Positions 1 through 8,495 are shown, numbered from the stretch's first letter. The stretch: DNA of 54,458 nucleotides from Paraburkholderia bryophila (GCF_003269035.1 NZ_QLTK01000041.1:1-54458), one strand, 5' to 3'. Numbers and translations are program-made. The notes: generated by a model from the sequence alone, not told the origin.

Positions 1-2
1 TG

Positions 3-53
3 AACCAGTTTGCTATCCTGTTTGGCGAGCGCTTCACGCTCGCACGTGGCTAG
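3..53 (+). CDS. possible 3' end of a gene truncated by the window edge
   Basis: The first 17 codons of frame 3 read an ordinary-looking C-terminus (NQFAILFGERFTLARG) ending in TAG at 51-53. Nothing more can be said about the gene because the rest lies outside the window. This may be chance reading-through. Confidence 0.25.
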   Translation, partial: NQFAILFGERFTLARG

Positions 54-120
54 AAATCTTTAAACCGCCTCGCACACAAAAATGCGGACAGGTTCGAGAA
101 AGCCGCTCACACCGCTAATT

Positions 121-476
121 CTTAAGTGGGGGCCTCGCGCAGTTGCGGTAGTGGTGCATCTGGAATCTGGGTTCTCGCGCATTCCGCGTTTGTGGCACAG
201 CAGTCATTCTTCCGGCGGCGCTGCGCGCGCCGCGGCGGTTGTTCACGCACCGCCCCTGCTAAGCGGGGTCCTCGCGCAGTTGCGGTCGTGGTGCATCTGG
301 AATCCGTGCTCTCGCACACTCCGCGTTCGTGGCACAGCAGTCACTCTTCCGGCGGCGCTTCGCGCGCCGCGGCGGTCGTTCACGCGCCGCCTCTACTAGT
401 GGGTTCCTTGCGCAGCTTCTGTAGTGGTGCATCTGGAATCTGTGTTCTTGCACACTCCGCGTTCGTGACATAGCGA
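121..476 (+). repeat. array of three ~137 bp intergenic repeats (plus orientation)
   Basis: Three head-to-tail copies of the same unit start near 121, 259 and 396. Each begins with a CTAAGTGGG-like sequence, then a CGCGCAGTTGCGGT block, GTGGTGCATCTGGAAT, an ACTCCGCGTTCGTGGCACAG block and a GC-rich GGCGGCGCTTCGCGCGCC inverted repeat. The third copy decays after about position 476. The open frames across it are long only because the repeat is GC-rich and repeated; they are not taken as genes. The same unit occurs in opposite orientation at 1508-1758. Confidence 0.85.
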
Positions 477-640
477 TCATCGGTTGGTCCGCGTGAGACG
501 TACCCTGCGTCAAATCGCGCTGCGGTAATCCCTGATGGGCGAGCGCGCACTCGGCGAATCGGACACCCAAAATCGAGTGCCCGTTCAAGCTTCCGAGGGC
601 AATTCATGATTGCGTCTCTTTTTTCGGCCGTGAGCCAACC

Positions 641-1093
641 TTAGTGCGCTACCACTCCGCGCCGCGATGAAGTCTTGGTGCGAACTCGCTTGCTCGGCAT
701 CCGCCCGGTCACAGAGGTATTCTCGCCGGTGTCTGATGCCCCCTGCCCCGCCGTCATCAGAAGCTCCGTTGCGTGACGGGCGGTCAGATGCGTTTGAGGA
801 ACACCCTTCGCATCCAGCGCGATGATGCCGTACAACTCCCGGTCCACCTCGACTTCTTGACGATAGTCTTCGCCGGTTTCGATCCAGAGTCCCAGTAGCG
901 TGCGCTGGCGATGTCTCTCGTCGAGCGTGATAGCCGGATTCTGATAAATCGACGTTGCCAGCGTCAATAGCTTTTCCAGTTGAGCTAGTTGCCGCTCAAT
1001 AAGACGGAAAGCCGATAGCGCAAGTTTCTCGTATTGAATGGCATCAACCGACGGGCGCAAAACCGTTCGAGAACTCTTGGGGGATTTACTCAT
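641..1093 (-). CDS. hypothetical protein, 150 aa, with a structured leader
   Basis: I do not recognise the family. The protein is soluble with no signal peptide. Residues ~20-65 are predicted largely helical and rich in Leu, Glu and Gln. A short tail rich in Ser, Thr, Arg and Lys follows a helix around residues 105-115. The ATG at 1093 has a clear Shine-Dalgarno (CTGGAG, 7-8 bases upstream). It stands alone, flanked on both sides by inverted arrays of the 137 bp repeat, and about 75 bases upstream of its start lies a long inverted-repeat structure (1167-1316). The surroundings suggest a small mobile or phage-derived cassette, but no recombinase is visible. Confidence 0.6.
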   Translation of the reverse strand: MSKSPKSSRTVLRPSVDAIQYEKLALSAFRLIERQLAQLEKLLTLATSIYQNPAITLDERHRQRTLLGLWIETGEDYRQEVEVDRELYGIIALDAKGVPQTHLTARHATELLMTAGQGASDTGENTSVTGRMPSKRVRTKTSSRRGVVAH

Positions 1094-1166
1094 GTGCGAT
1101 CTCCAGTTACTGACTTGGATCGCCCGACACTAGCCTGAAAAATTTGGGTGAGCGGGCACATTGGCA

Positions 1167-1337
1167 GGGTTCACAGACCGGTGCATAGAACCGAAAACCG
1201 GCGAGCCGTGAGGCTCCCCCACCAAGGCCCGCCCATTGGAAATAGATACCAAAAGGCAGCCGAGCACTTGCTAATGCAAGTGTGCGGGGTCCTATGCTTA
1301 ACAGGCTGTGAAACCCGTTTGTCGTGACGTACACGAC
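1167..1337 (-). ncRNA. candidate structured leader RNA upstream of the 150-aa gene
   Basis: Read on the minus strand, 1316-1288 and 1192-1167 are near-complementary over 26-29 nt (GGGTTTCACAG with CTGTGAACCC, CATAGGACC with GGTTCTATG). They would form a long outer stem. Two perfect hairpins sit inside: CACTTGC/GCAAGTG at 1265-1282 and GAGCC/GGCTC at 1203-1216. A further inverted repeat, GTCGTG/CACGAC, lies at 1321-1337, just upstream. The element ends about 75 nt before the ATG at 1093. A weak open frame overlaps it but looks fortuitous. The RNA reading is inference from pairing alone. Confidence 0.45.
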
Positions 1338-1507
1338 CAAACGAGTCTAAAACGTATGGCGTCGGGAGTGATCGCCCGCCCAGGCTAAATGGAGCACGGC
1401 GGCCTCATTTCCGAAATTTCCCAACGTTCTTGTCAGCGCGCGAAGAACCCCTTGATGCCGAACGGATCAGAGTCACTCATCTGCCTCGACGGTTAGTTGG
1501 AGTACCT

Positions 1508-1758
1508 TGACGGCGCGCGAAGCGCCGCCGGAAGAATGACTGCTGTGTCACGAACGTGGAGTGCGCGAGAACACAGATTCCAGATGAGCCACTACCGTGA
1601 CTGCGCAAGGAACCCACTTAGCAGAGGCGGTGCCTGAACGACCGCGACGGCGCGCGAAGCGCCGCCGGAAGAATGACTGCTGTGCCACGAACGCGGAGTG
1701 CGCGAGAGCACAGATTCCAGATGCACCACTACCGTGACTGCGCGTGGGCCCCGCTTAT
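1508..1758 (-). repeat. two ~137 bp repeats (minus orientation)
   Basis: One full copy (1622-1758) and one shorter copy (1508-1619) of the unit found at 121-476, here inverted. The conserved cores are readable on the minus strand (CATCTGGAAT, CACTCCGCGTTCGTGGCACAG split by single changes, and the GGCGGCGCTTCGCGCGCC palindrome). Between 1340 and 1508 I see nothing else. Confidence 0.85.
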
Positions 1759-1786
1759 GAGCTAGCGGGTGAGCCGCTTTCTTTTG

Positions 1787-1830
1787 CTTACTTTTCTTTG
1801 CGGCAGGCAAAGAAAAGTGAGTGCCGCCCC
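1787..1830. repeat. hairpin-forming intergenic repeat segment
   Basis: CTTTTCTTTG at 1791-1800 and CAAAGAAAAG at 1808-1817 form a perfect 10 bp inverted repeat around CGGCAGG, extendable by two pairs. It is followed by a GTGCCGCCCCGCACAGGGG hairpin-like stretch. From memory this motif is scattered between genes in Burkholderia and Paraburkholderia genomes; that is recall, not checked. It lies just downstream of the stop of the minus-strand membrane protein gene and could act as a transcription or mRNA end structure. Confidence 0.55.
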
Positions 1831-1919
1831 GCACAGGGGCAACGCTAATAGACCACCAAGCCAGCAAGGAAAGGCCAACACCCGCAGAACACAACCAACG
1901 CCCCACGCAGGCAAAAAAG

Positions 1920-2402
1920 TCAAAGCTTCTGCTCCACAGCCAGCATCAAAATCCGCTTCCACTGCCTGGCCTGCCGCTCGCCCGCCATGGGCAAGACCCA
2001 GACCTGATGCTTAGGGTCTTTGACGTTCAGAGCGACCTGCGACTGCCCGCTTTGAGCCTGCACTTCAGCCCCAAGCAAATCGGCAAAAATATAAGCCCCG
2101 AGCTGATCACCAACCCGAATCTCACAGAGCCGTTTTCCGGCAGCAAGCCGAACAAAACCCCAATCACCCTGCAGCAAATGAGTCCAATCACCGTCGCGAA
2201 CATTAGCCGCGACATCCCGACGCCGTCGCCACCAGACAGCCACAGCGGCGATAACAATCAAACCCACCAGCACGGCAACGCCAACCGCCACCGCCCACCC
2301 CAAAGCAACCTGCAAGGCATAAAACGCTCGCACCGCGCCATAAACCACCGCGCCGAGCGCAAAGAGAACGACAAGAATCGGCATCACTAGCTCACAAGAC
2401 AA
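1920..2402 (-). CDS. hypothetical inner-membrane protein, 160 aa
   Basis: The first 60 residues hold two hydrophobic segments (about 7-29 and 36-58) followed by WWRRRR, so the C-terminal ~100 residues probably face the cytoplasm. That part is mixed alpha/beta (…RLCEIRVGDQLGAYIFADLLGAEVQ…) and has no motif I can name. The gene ends close to the repeat segment at 1787-1830 and lies 78 bp downstream of the peroxiredoxin stop on the same strand. It may be cotranscribed with the peroxiredoxin, but no functional link is evident. Function unknown. Confidence 0.7.
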   Translation of the reverse strand: MSCELVMPILVVLFALGAVVYGAVRAFYALQVALGWAVAVGVAVLVGLIVIAAVAVWWRRRRDVAANVRDGDWTHLLQGDWGFVRLAAGKRLCEIRVGDQLGAYIFADLLGAEVQAQSGQSQVALNVKDPKHQVWVLPMAGERQARQWKRILMLAVEQKL

Positions 2403-2480
2403 AGAACTTCAGCCTGGCACGAGCAACGCCTCTCCCTCACCGCAAAAACCATGGCAGAAACCGCGCCAGAGGCACCCCCC

Positions 2481-3044
2481 CTATTGCTGCGGATGCGCCG
2501 CCGCCCACTCCTTCACAGCCTTGAGCGTATTCTCAACATGCTTCTCAGGCGACAGACTCGTGTACTCGTAAATAATTTTCCCGTCCGGCGCAATCACATA
2601 AGAAACCCGATTCGCCATCGAGGCATGCATCGGCAACCCCGCGTCGTACGCGCCGATCACCTTCGAGTCGGCATCCGCCGCGACCGGGAATTTACTGCGG
2701 CATTCGCTCACGGAAAACTTCGTCAATGTATCGATGTTGTCATGCGACACGCCAATCACCGTCGCGCCGTACTTCTTGTACTCATCGACCGCCTCGGCGA
2801 ACTCATGCGCCTCGATCGTGCAGCCCTTGGTAAAAGCCGCAGGATAGAAATACAGCACGACCGGCCCTTTCTTCAGCTCGTCGGCAAGCGAATAGGTGTA
2901 CGTCTTGCCACCCAACGAAGCTTCGGCAGTGAAGGCCGGCGCGGCGTCGCCCGGCTTGAGCGTGGCCGAGGCCGTCAGCGAATAGATCGCGAAACCGGCC
3001 GACATGACAGCGGCGAGTGCCAGCGGGATGAATCTCTTCTTCAT
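2481..3044 (-). CDS. exported peroxiredoxin (BCP/PrxQ-like)
   Basis: Thiol peroxidase of the AhpC/TSA superfamily that reduces hydroperoxides. The ATG at 3044 is preceded by GGAGGAA at good spacing and opens a signal peptide (MKKRFIPLALAAVMSAGFA… ending near TASA), so it acts in the periplasm. The thioredoxin-fold core contains VVLYFYP followed by TKGCT, carrying the peroxidatic Cys. The classical PrxQ resolving Cys five residues later is absent (His there). A second Cys about 40 residues downstream (SECRSKF) may resolve the sulfenate instead, as in some PrxQ proteins. Length fits the family. A longer upstream reading exists but would bury the signal peptide. Confidence 0.88.
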   Translation of the reverse strand: MKKRFIPLALAAVMSAGFAIYSLTASATLKPGDAAPAFTAEASLGGKTYTYSLADELKKGPVVLYFYPAAFTKGCTIEAHEFAEAVDEYKKYGATVIGVSHDNIDTLTKFSVSECRSKFPVAADADSKVIGAYDAGLPMHASMANRVSYVIAPDGKIIYEYTSLSPEKHVENTLKAVKEWAAAHPQQ

Positions 3045-3339
3045 TTGCGGTTCCTCCGAGCGTTGATGCACGCGATTCGTCCAATGAGCCCACCATCGCG
3101 TCGCCGGACAGCGGATCGACGGCACGACGACGAACACGGCACGCTATTGGACCACGTACCTGCAAGGTACGCACGATCGCATCGAGGAGATGCAAACGAA
3201 CGGGAATATAAGCTCGCCGGTTCGACCCGCAACCCGCGACATTGCGGCGATGCACTAATCCAGCCGCGCGAGATCAGGAGCGCGTGAAGCGGAAATCCCG
3301 CAGTACCCGCCCCACCACATGGCAACACCCCGCGTGCGC

Positions 3340-4671
3340 TCAAGCCGCCTCTTCGATATGCGCCCCGAACCAGGCCGCCGCCGACAGATTCAACTCCGCC
3401 AGCACGTCCGCGGTCAACATCGCAAACCCCGCAGGCGCATCGACCGCGGCGGCGATCGCCGCCGCGTCGATCCCCTCGCCCGCCGCCTCCGCCAGCCGCA
3501 GCAAGACCCCGAGCGGGCCGCTGTGCGACACGATCGCGTCACGAATCTGCGGCGCGAGCCCCAGTTTCTCCAGCACCACCGCCGGCGTGCTGCCCACCAC
3601 CACATGCACCAGCGAAAAAATCCCGGTCATGAAAGCCGCATCGGCAAAATCTTCGTCATACGGCCGCAGCCACCCCGCCGCCAGCTCCATGAACCGCGAG
3701 CGCGTGCCGGCCAGTTGCACCAGCGGATCGGCCCGCCACGGCAGATCGCCACTATCCGCATACAGCAGCAGTTGCGCCCAGCGCGCGATCTGCCGCGTCC
3801 CGGTTGCAATAATGGCCTCACGCAACGACGAGATATTCCGCCCCAACCCGAACGCGCTCGAATTGACCAGCCGCATCAATTGCACGACCACGCTGGGGTT
3901 GAGCTTCAGCTCCGCTTCGAGCTCGAAAATCCCTGCATCGCGCGACAGCAGCGCCAGCAGGCGCAGCAAGCCCGGTCGTGGCGACCGGTTGCGCGGCGCG
4001 GCCAACACCTGCGGCCGCGCGAAGAAATAGCCCTGAAACAGATCGAAACCCAGATCGCGCGCCAGTTCGAAGTCTTCCCGGGTCTCGACCTTCTCGGCAA
4101 TCAGCGTCTTGCCCTGCGCCCGCAGCATCGACGCCAGCTTCGGCAGCGCGGCCCGCGCGGTCAGCAAAAAGTCGACCTTGACGATATCCGCATACGGCAG
4201 CGCGGCGAGCACGTCGTCCGTCAGTTCGACCACATCGTCGAGCGCCACCTGAAACCCGGCCCGGCGCAACTCGCTCAGCCGGCGCGCAAGATGCGCGTCG
4301 AATTTCACGGTTTCAAGGATTTCGAGCACGAAGCGATCGGGCGGCATCAGATGGACGATGTCGTTGAACAGCAGCGCGCGGTCGATATTGACGAAGCCGC
4401 GATGCAGCCCGAGCGCGGCCTGCACGCCGATCCCGCCGATCGCCCGGGCCACCACCTGGGCGGTCGCCTGGGCGTCGTCGGTCACTTCGGCATAGTTGTG
4501 CGCGCCGGCGCGGAACAAAAGCTCGTAGGCACTCAGCGCGCCGTGGCGATCGAGGATTGGCTGGCGGCCGAGGTAGACAAACTGCGCGGCGGACGCCTGT
4601 TCGGCGTGGTCGGCGGTTGAGTCAAGCACCTCGAGTCGGGGGATGGCCCTGACAGATTGGCGTTCAGACAT
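3340..4671 (-). CDS. EAL-like/HDOD signalling protein (YuxH type)
   Basis: A 443-aa cytoplasmic protein. Residues ~30-235 form an EAL-like domain: YELLFR in place of EAL, then FVNIDRALL, FVLEILE, ALDDV, IVKVDF and AEKVET, ending in the GYFFARP turn. Residues ~240-440 form an HDOD domain (LELNPSVVVQLMRLVNSS-type core). Such proteins usually bind or sense c-di-GMP rather than degrade it and often act in motility or biofilm control. It is a clear paralogue of the 8496-9944 protein. It is divergent from the GGDEF-EAL gene, and a FliA-like promoter lies upstream (4745-4774). Signalling partner unknown. Confidence 0.85.
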   Translation of the reverse strand: MSERQSVRAIPRLEVLDSTADHAEQASAAQFVYLGRQPILDRHGALSAYELLFRAGAHNYAEVTDDAQATAQVVARAIGGIGVQAALGLHRGFVNIDRALLFNDIVHLMPPDRFVLEILETVKFDAHLARRLSELRRAGFQVALDDVVELTDDVLAALPYADIVKVDFLLTARAALPKLASMLRAQGKTLIAEKVETREDFELARDLGFDLFQGYFFARPQVLAAPRNRSPRPGLLRLLALLSRDAGIFELEAELKLNPSVVVQLMRLVNSSAFGLGRNISSLREAIIATGTRQIARWAQLLLYADSGDLPWRADPLVQLAGTRSRFMELAAGWLRPYDEDFADAAFMTGIFSLVHVVVGSTPAVVLEKLGLAPQIRDAIVSHSGPLGVLLRLAEAAGEGIDAAAIAAAVDAPAGFAMLTADVLAELNLSAAAWFGAHIEEAA

Positions 4672-4744
4672 GGATCACAGGAGCAAGTATTCAAAAAACG
4701 ACGCGGCAACAACCTCACAGTCGTACCGCACAACAGGCATGAGT

Positions 4745-4774
4745 CTTTAACGGACAACCGGCCATCTCACTTTA
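4745..4774 (-). promoter_or_regulatory. candidate sigma-28 (FliA) promoter for the EAL-like/HDOD gene
   Basis: On the minus strand TAAAG (4774-4770) is followed after 15 bases by TCCGTTAA (4754-4747), six of eight matches to GCCGATAA. Spacing is one base longer than the usual TAAA-N15-GCCGATAA. It ends about 75 bases upstream of the ATG at 4671. Confidence 0.35.
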
Positions 4775-4834
4775 ATGGAATCGACGCCGCGCGACGCCAC
4801 GGTTCCCTTACCGCGTGTTTTTTTTAGTGGCGGC

Positions 4835-4861
4835 TAAAGATTTCCCGCCGACGGTCGTTAT
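4835..4861 (+). promoter_or_regulatory. candidate sigma-28 (FliA) promoter for the GGDEF-EAL gene
   Basis: TAAA at 4835-4838, exactly 15 bases, then GTCGTTAT (4854-4861), five of eight matches to GCCGATAA with correct spacing. It lies 100 bases upstream of the ATG at 4962. The divergent gene has a similar element, so the 290 bp between them looks like a two-way flagellar-class promoter region; no other feature is seen there. Confidence 0.4.
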
Positions 4862-4961
4862 CTCGTTCTGATGGGGCGGCCTGATAATCTCTCGGCCGTC
4901 CGATTCCGGCGGCGAGCACAGCGCCCCGCCTGCAGACGATTACAGGTTGCCAGCGACAAAC

Positions 4962-6776
4962 ATGGAAGCGAACAGGATCACCGCGCCCCGCCGGGGCTCC
5001 TTGCGCACGGTCATGGACCGGCTTCGTGCGTTCGGCCGGCGTGCGGACGTCAAACCGCAGTCGGCCTCGAGCCGCGCTGCGCAACTGGAACAGGTGGTCG
5101 GCGCCGTCGACCTGCTGGCGCACATCGACGACGAGCTCCGCTTCATCTATGTCTCCGATGCCAGCCTGCGCTTCATCGGCTATCACCGCGAGTACCTCGA
5201 GACCATCACGCTGCACGATCTGGTGGCAGCGGCCGACGTGCCGCGCCTCGACGCGCTGCTGACGCTCGCGGCGACCACCGGCAACGTCGAGAAAGCCACG
5301 CTGGGCCTGATCAAGTCGCTGACCTACCCGATCACCGTCGAACTGCGCGTGGTGCGCAGCAGCCACAACGGCACCGAAGGCTACGCGATCGCCGGCTTCG
5401 ACGTGTCCGCCTGGCGCGCAACCGAAGAACGTCTGACCCAGGCGCTGCATCTGGACCGCCTGACCAATCTGGCCAATCAGTCGGCGCTGATCCCGGCGCT
5501 GCTCGACGCGCAACTGCAAGCGGACGCGCACGGCACGCCGACCGCGCTGCTGCTGCTCGACCTCGACGACTATCAGCGCGTGAACCGCGCGCTCGGCTAC
5601 GATGCCGGCGACGAAATGCTGCGCGACACCTCGCGCCGTCTGCTGAACATGACGAGCCCCAACGAAACGGTGGCACGCGTGGCCAGCGACGAGTTCGCGA
5701 TCCTCGTCAAACCCGCCGCCACCCGCACCGACGCGGCAGCCGCCGCCGAGGCGCTGGCGCGGCGCCTGTTGACCGCGATCCAGCAGCCCTATGTCTATAA
5801 CGGCCAGCAGGTTCATCTGTCCGCAAGCATCGGCATCGCGCTCTATCCCGACGTGCGCCATGCCAACGACAACGCCAGCCACGACACCCATCTGCTGCGT
5901 TGGGCCGACCATGCCCTGCTGCAAGCCAAGGCGGCCGGCGGCAACACGCTCGCCTTCTACGTGCCGGACGACAACCCGGCCGACGCCGAACGCCTGAAGC
6001 TCGAAGCCGATCTGTACGACGGCGTGCGCAACGGCGAGTTCTCGCTGCACTTCCAGCCGATCACCAGCAGCCGCACGCACGGCGTGGTCGGCGTCGAGGC
6101 GCTGATCCGCTGGCTGCATCCGGTGCACGGCCTGGTACCGCCGTCGATGTTCATTCCGCTCGCGGAATCGATCGGCCTGATCAACTTCCTCGGCAACTGG
6201 GTGTTGAAAGTCGCCTGCATGCAGTTGATCCAGTGGGACGCCAAGGGAATCTCGCTGCAATACGTGGCGGTCAACGTGTCGCCGCAGCAATTCCGCGACC
6301 CGCGTTTCAAGGACTCGGTGCGCGAGGCGATCGAGCTGACCGGCATCGACCCGCGCCGCCTCGTGTTCGAGATCACCGAAAGTCTGTTGATGCACGACCC
6401 GGCGCATGCCAAGAGTCTGCTCGAGGAATTGACGGCGATGGGCATCCGTTTTGCGGTGGACGATTTCGGCACGGGCTATTCGAGTCTGGCTTACCTGCAA
6501 CGATTCCCGCTGGCCAAACTGAAGATCGACAGGAGTTTCGTCGAGAATCTGCTAACCTCCCGGAACGATCAGGCAATCGTTAGCGCGGTCGTCGGGCTGG
6601 CGCAGACGCTCGACCTCGAACTGGTTGCCGAGGGCGTCGAAACGGAAGCGCAGCGCGCGCTGCTCACCGAGATGGGCTGCGACCATATTCAGGGGTGGCT
6701 CGTCTGCAAGGCGTTGCCCTCCGACGAACTCGCGCAGCGTTTCGAAGCGCGCACGCTTCACTTGCATACCGCGTAG
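4962..6776 (+). CDS. PAS-GGDEF-EAL c-di-GMP phosphodiesterase
   Basis: Cytoplasmic protein of 604 aa. A PAS-like sensor (about 40-150) precedes a GGDEF domain (about 160-330) and an EAL domain (about 350-590). The diguanylate cyclase signature is ASDEF instead of GGDEF (near 243), so cyclase activity is probably lost and the domain may only bind GTP. The EAL domain keeps every usual catalytic motif: VGVEALIRW, NVSPQQF, FEITES, DDFGTGYSS, KIDRSFV and AEGVET. It should therefore hydrolyse c-di-GMP. The ATG at 4962 is used; a TTG at 4947 is possible. Neither has a strong Shine-Dalgarno. A FliA-like promoter sits 100 bases upstream, and HDOD genes lie on both sides. Confidence 0.88.
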   Translation: MEANRITAPRRGSLRTVMDRLRAFGRRADVKPQSASSRAAQLEQVVGAVDLLAHIDDELRFIYVSDASLRFIGYHREYLETITLHDLVAAADVPRLDALLTLAATTGNVEKATLGLIKSLTYPITVELRVVRSSHNGTEGYAIAGFDVSAWRATEERLTQALHLDRLTNLANQSALIPALLDAQLQADAHGTPTALLLLDLDDYQRVNRALGYDAGDEMLRDTSRRLLNMTSPNETVARVASDEFAILVKPAATRTDAAAAAEALARRLLTAIQQPYVYNGQQVHLSASIGIALYPDVRHANDNASHDTHLLRWADHALLQAKAAGGNTLAFYVPDDNPADAERLKLEADLYDGVRNGEFSLHFQPITSSRTHGVVGVEALIRWLHPVHGLVPPSMFIPLAESIGLINFLGNWVLKVACMQLIQWDAKGISLQYVAVNVSPQQFRDPRFKDSVREAIELTGIDPRRLVFEITESLLMHDPAHAKSLLEELTAMGIRFAVDDFGTGYSSLAYLQRFPLAKLKIDRSFVENLLTSRNDQAIVSAVVGLAQTLDLELVAEGVETEAQRALLTEMGCDHIQGWLVCKALPSDELAQRFEARTLHLHTA

Positions 6777-6882
6777 CAATGCAGGTCGATCGCTCAGTTA
6801 GCGGATCATGCAGCGGAACAAGCCGGCCTACCAGGGCCGGCGTGGCACTCATTGGAACATGTATGGCTTTGGCGGGACTCAC

Positions 6883-8340
6883 ATGGTAAAGGCGGCGGTG
6901 CTCGACCGGCTCTGGACGCGAATGAGCGAGCGCGGCGATTTCCCCATGCTGTCGCAATCGCTGCGCACCACCATGGCGGCGATGAACAATGACGACCTCG
7001 ACTTCACCGGCCTCGTGCAGGTGGTGCTGTCGGATTTCGCGTTGACGCAAAAGGTGCTGCGGCTCGCCAACTCGGCGATGTACATGGCGTTCGGCGGCAA
7101 CATCACCACGGTGTCGCGCGCGCTGATGGTGCTCGGCATGGACGCGGTCGGCCACCTGGTGGTCGGCCTGAAGATCGTCGATCACTTCCATCACAGCGCG
7201 CCGCGCCGCATCGACGCGAAACTCGAACTGAACCGCACGCTGCTGTCGGGCTGCGTCGCGCGCAAGCTGACCGAGCGCGGCGATCTGCGCGCGGGCGAGG
7301 AAGCCGTGGTCTGCACGCTGATGCGGCAGATCGGCAAGCTGCTGGTGGTGTTCTACCTCGACGCGGAGTGGGACCAGATTCGCCGTCACGTCGAAGCCGG
7401 CACGCTCGAAACCGACGCGTGCGTGCTGGTGCTGGGCGTGACCTTCGACGAAATCGGCGCGGAAGCCGCGGTGCGCTGGCGCCTGCCGGACATGATCCGC
7501 TCGGGCATGGGCGAGTTCGATCCGCAAGATACCGAACAGCCGCGCCAGGTGCAGTGGCTGCGCGCCATCACCAATTACTCGACGGCGGTCGCCGGCGTCC
7601 TCACCCAGCAGAACATGCCGGATTGGGAACGCGAGCAACGCATCGCCGAACTGGCGCAGGAATACAGCCGCGTCCTGAACACCGACCCCGACGTGCTGCT
7701 CGAAATGAGCCTTGCGCTCGCCCGCGAAGAAGGCGGCGACGGTGTGATGGCCGAGATCGTCGAGTTGCGCGCGAACGCGGACGCGATTGCCCGCGAAGCG
7801 CTCAGTCCGGAAGATCGCATCGCGGTCGGCGTCGAGGATCTGCGCGGCCTGCCCGACGGCAGCCCGCTCGCCCCGGCGCTCGCTCTGGCGGCCGAAACCG
7901 TGCTGGCCGGCCTGGGGTTCGCGCGCACGGTGGTGTTCGTCAAGCACAGCAACGGCACCTTCAAGGCGCGCCTGGGTCTGGGTCCGAAGATCGACGCAGC
8001 GCTCCCCAAGCTCAGCTTCAACACCGCGTTCGAACCCGACGTGTTCCATCTCGCGATCGCGAACTCGGTGGGCATCTTCATCGAAAACGCGCGCGATCCG
8101 AAAATGGTCGCGCGGCTGCCGGAATGGTTCCGCCGCTCGTTCGACGACGCCCGCGCCTTCGTGTTGCTACCGGTCGTCGACGAAAGCGATCAGACGGTCG
8201 CGCTACTCTACGGCGACTGGTCTCACACGCAGGAGCCACGACGAATTTCTCAAAAGGAAATGAGCGTCCTGAATGAATTGGCCAAGGAGTTAGGCCGTTT
8301 TTTCGGCCTGGGGCAGATGCGGGAAATGGAGACGATGTGA
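6883..8340 (+). CDS. HDOD domain signalling protein with GAF-like C-terminus
   Basis: A 485-aa cytoplasmic protein. The HDOD domain (about 1-200: PMLSQSLRTTM, FALTQKVLRLANSA, LGMDAVGHLVV) resembles an HD phosphohydrolase but lacks a metal-binding HD pair. The region from ~335 to 470 looks like a small-molecule-binding GAF domain (TVVFVKHSNGTFKARLGLG, DARAFVLLPVV). The start MVKAAV at 6883 is chosen because the conserved sequence begins there. An in-frame ATG at 6808 lies just ahead of a GC-rich inverted repeat (6822-6841) that looks like the end of the preceding transcript. The gene ends convergently with the 8496-9944 paralogue at a shared terminator. Confidence 0.8.
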   Translation: MVKAAVLDRLWTRMSERGDFPMLSQSLRTTMAAMNNDDLDFTGLVQVVLSDFALTQKVLRLANSAMYMAFGGNITTVSRALMVLGMDAVGHLVVGLKIVDHFHHSAPRRIDAKLELNRTLLSGCVARKLTERGDLRAGEEAVVCTLMRQIGKLLVVFYLDAEWDQIRRHVEAGTLETDACVLVLGVTFDEIGAEAAVRWRLPDMIRSGMGEFDPQDTEQPRQVQWLRAITNYSTAVAGVLTQQNMPDWEREQRIAELAQEYSRVLNTDPDVLLEMSLALAREEGGDGVMAEIVELRANADAIAREALSPEDRIAVGVEDLRGLPDGSPLAPALALAAETVLAGLGFARTVVFVKHSNGTFKARLGLGPKIDAALPKLSFNTAFEPDVFHLAIANSVGIFIENARDPKMVARLPEWFRRSFDDARAFVLLPVVDESDQTVALLYGDWSHTQEPRRISQKEMSVLNELAKELGRFFGLGQMREMETM

Positions 8341-8421
8341 AAACCTGGCGAGATCGTTGATCGCCACGCTTCACTCTCCTGATTCTGGATTTGCCCGACG
8401 CCGCGTTTCAACAGATGTACC

Positions 8422-8450
8422 AAGGCCGGCATGCAGCGCATGCCGGCCTT
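8422..8450. terminator. bidirectional hairpin terminator
   Basis: Perfect 13 bp stem, AAGGCCGGCATGC with GCATGCCGGCCTT, around the loop AGC, between two convergent genes. T-rich sequence follows on the plus side. Confidence 0.75.
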
Positions 8451-8495
8451 GCTGTTTCTGCTTCTCATGATCGAGCGCCGGGGTTCGGCCGACGC

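Noticed and set aside
82..607. Several overlapping open frames on both strands
   Set aside because: They run through the 137 bp GC-rich repeats, encode the same Arg/Ala/Ser-rich sequence several times and have no ribosome sites.
1107..1340. 77-codon frame on the minus strand
   Set aside because: It covers the inverted-repeat structure upstream of the 150-aa gene; composition and pairing fit an RNA or DNA element better than a protein.
1821..2390. 189-codon frame on the plus strand
   Set aside because: Antisense to the two-helix membrane protein gene; low-complexity His/Asn/Pro content and no ribosome site.
6808..6882. Longer start for the HDOD protein
   Set aside because: The extra 25 codons cross a GC-rich inverted repeat (6822-6841) after the preceding gene and precede the conserved MVKAAVLD start.
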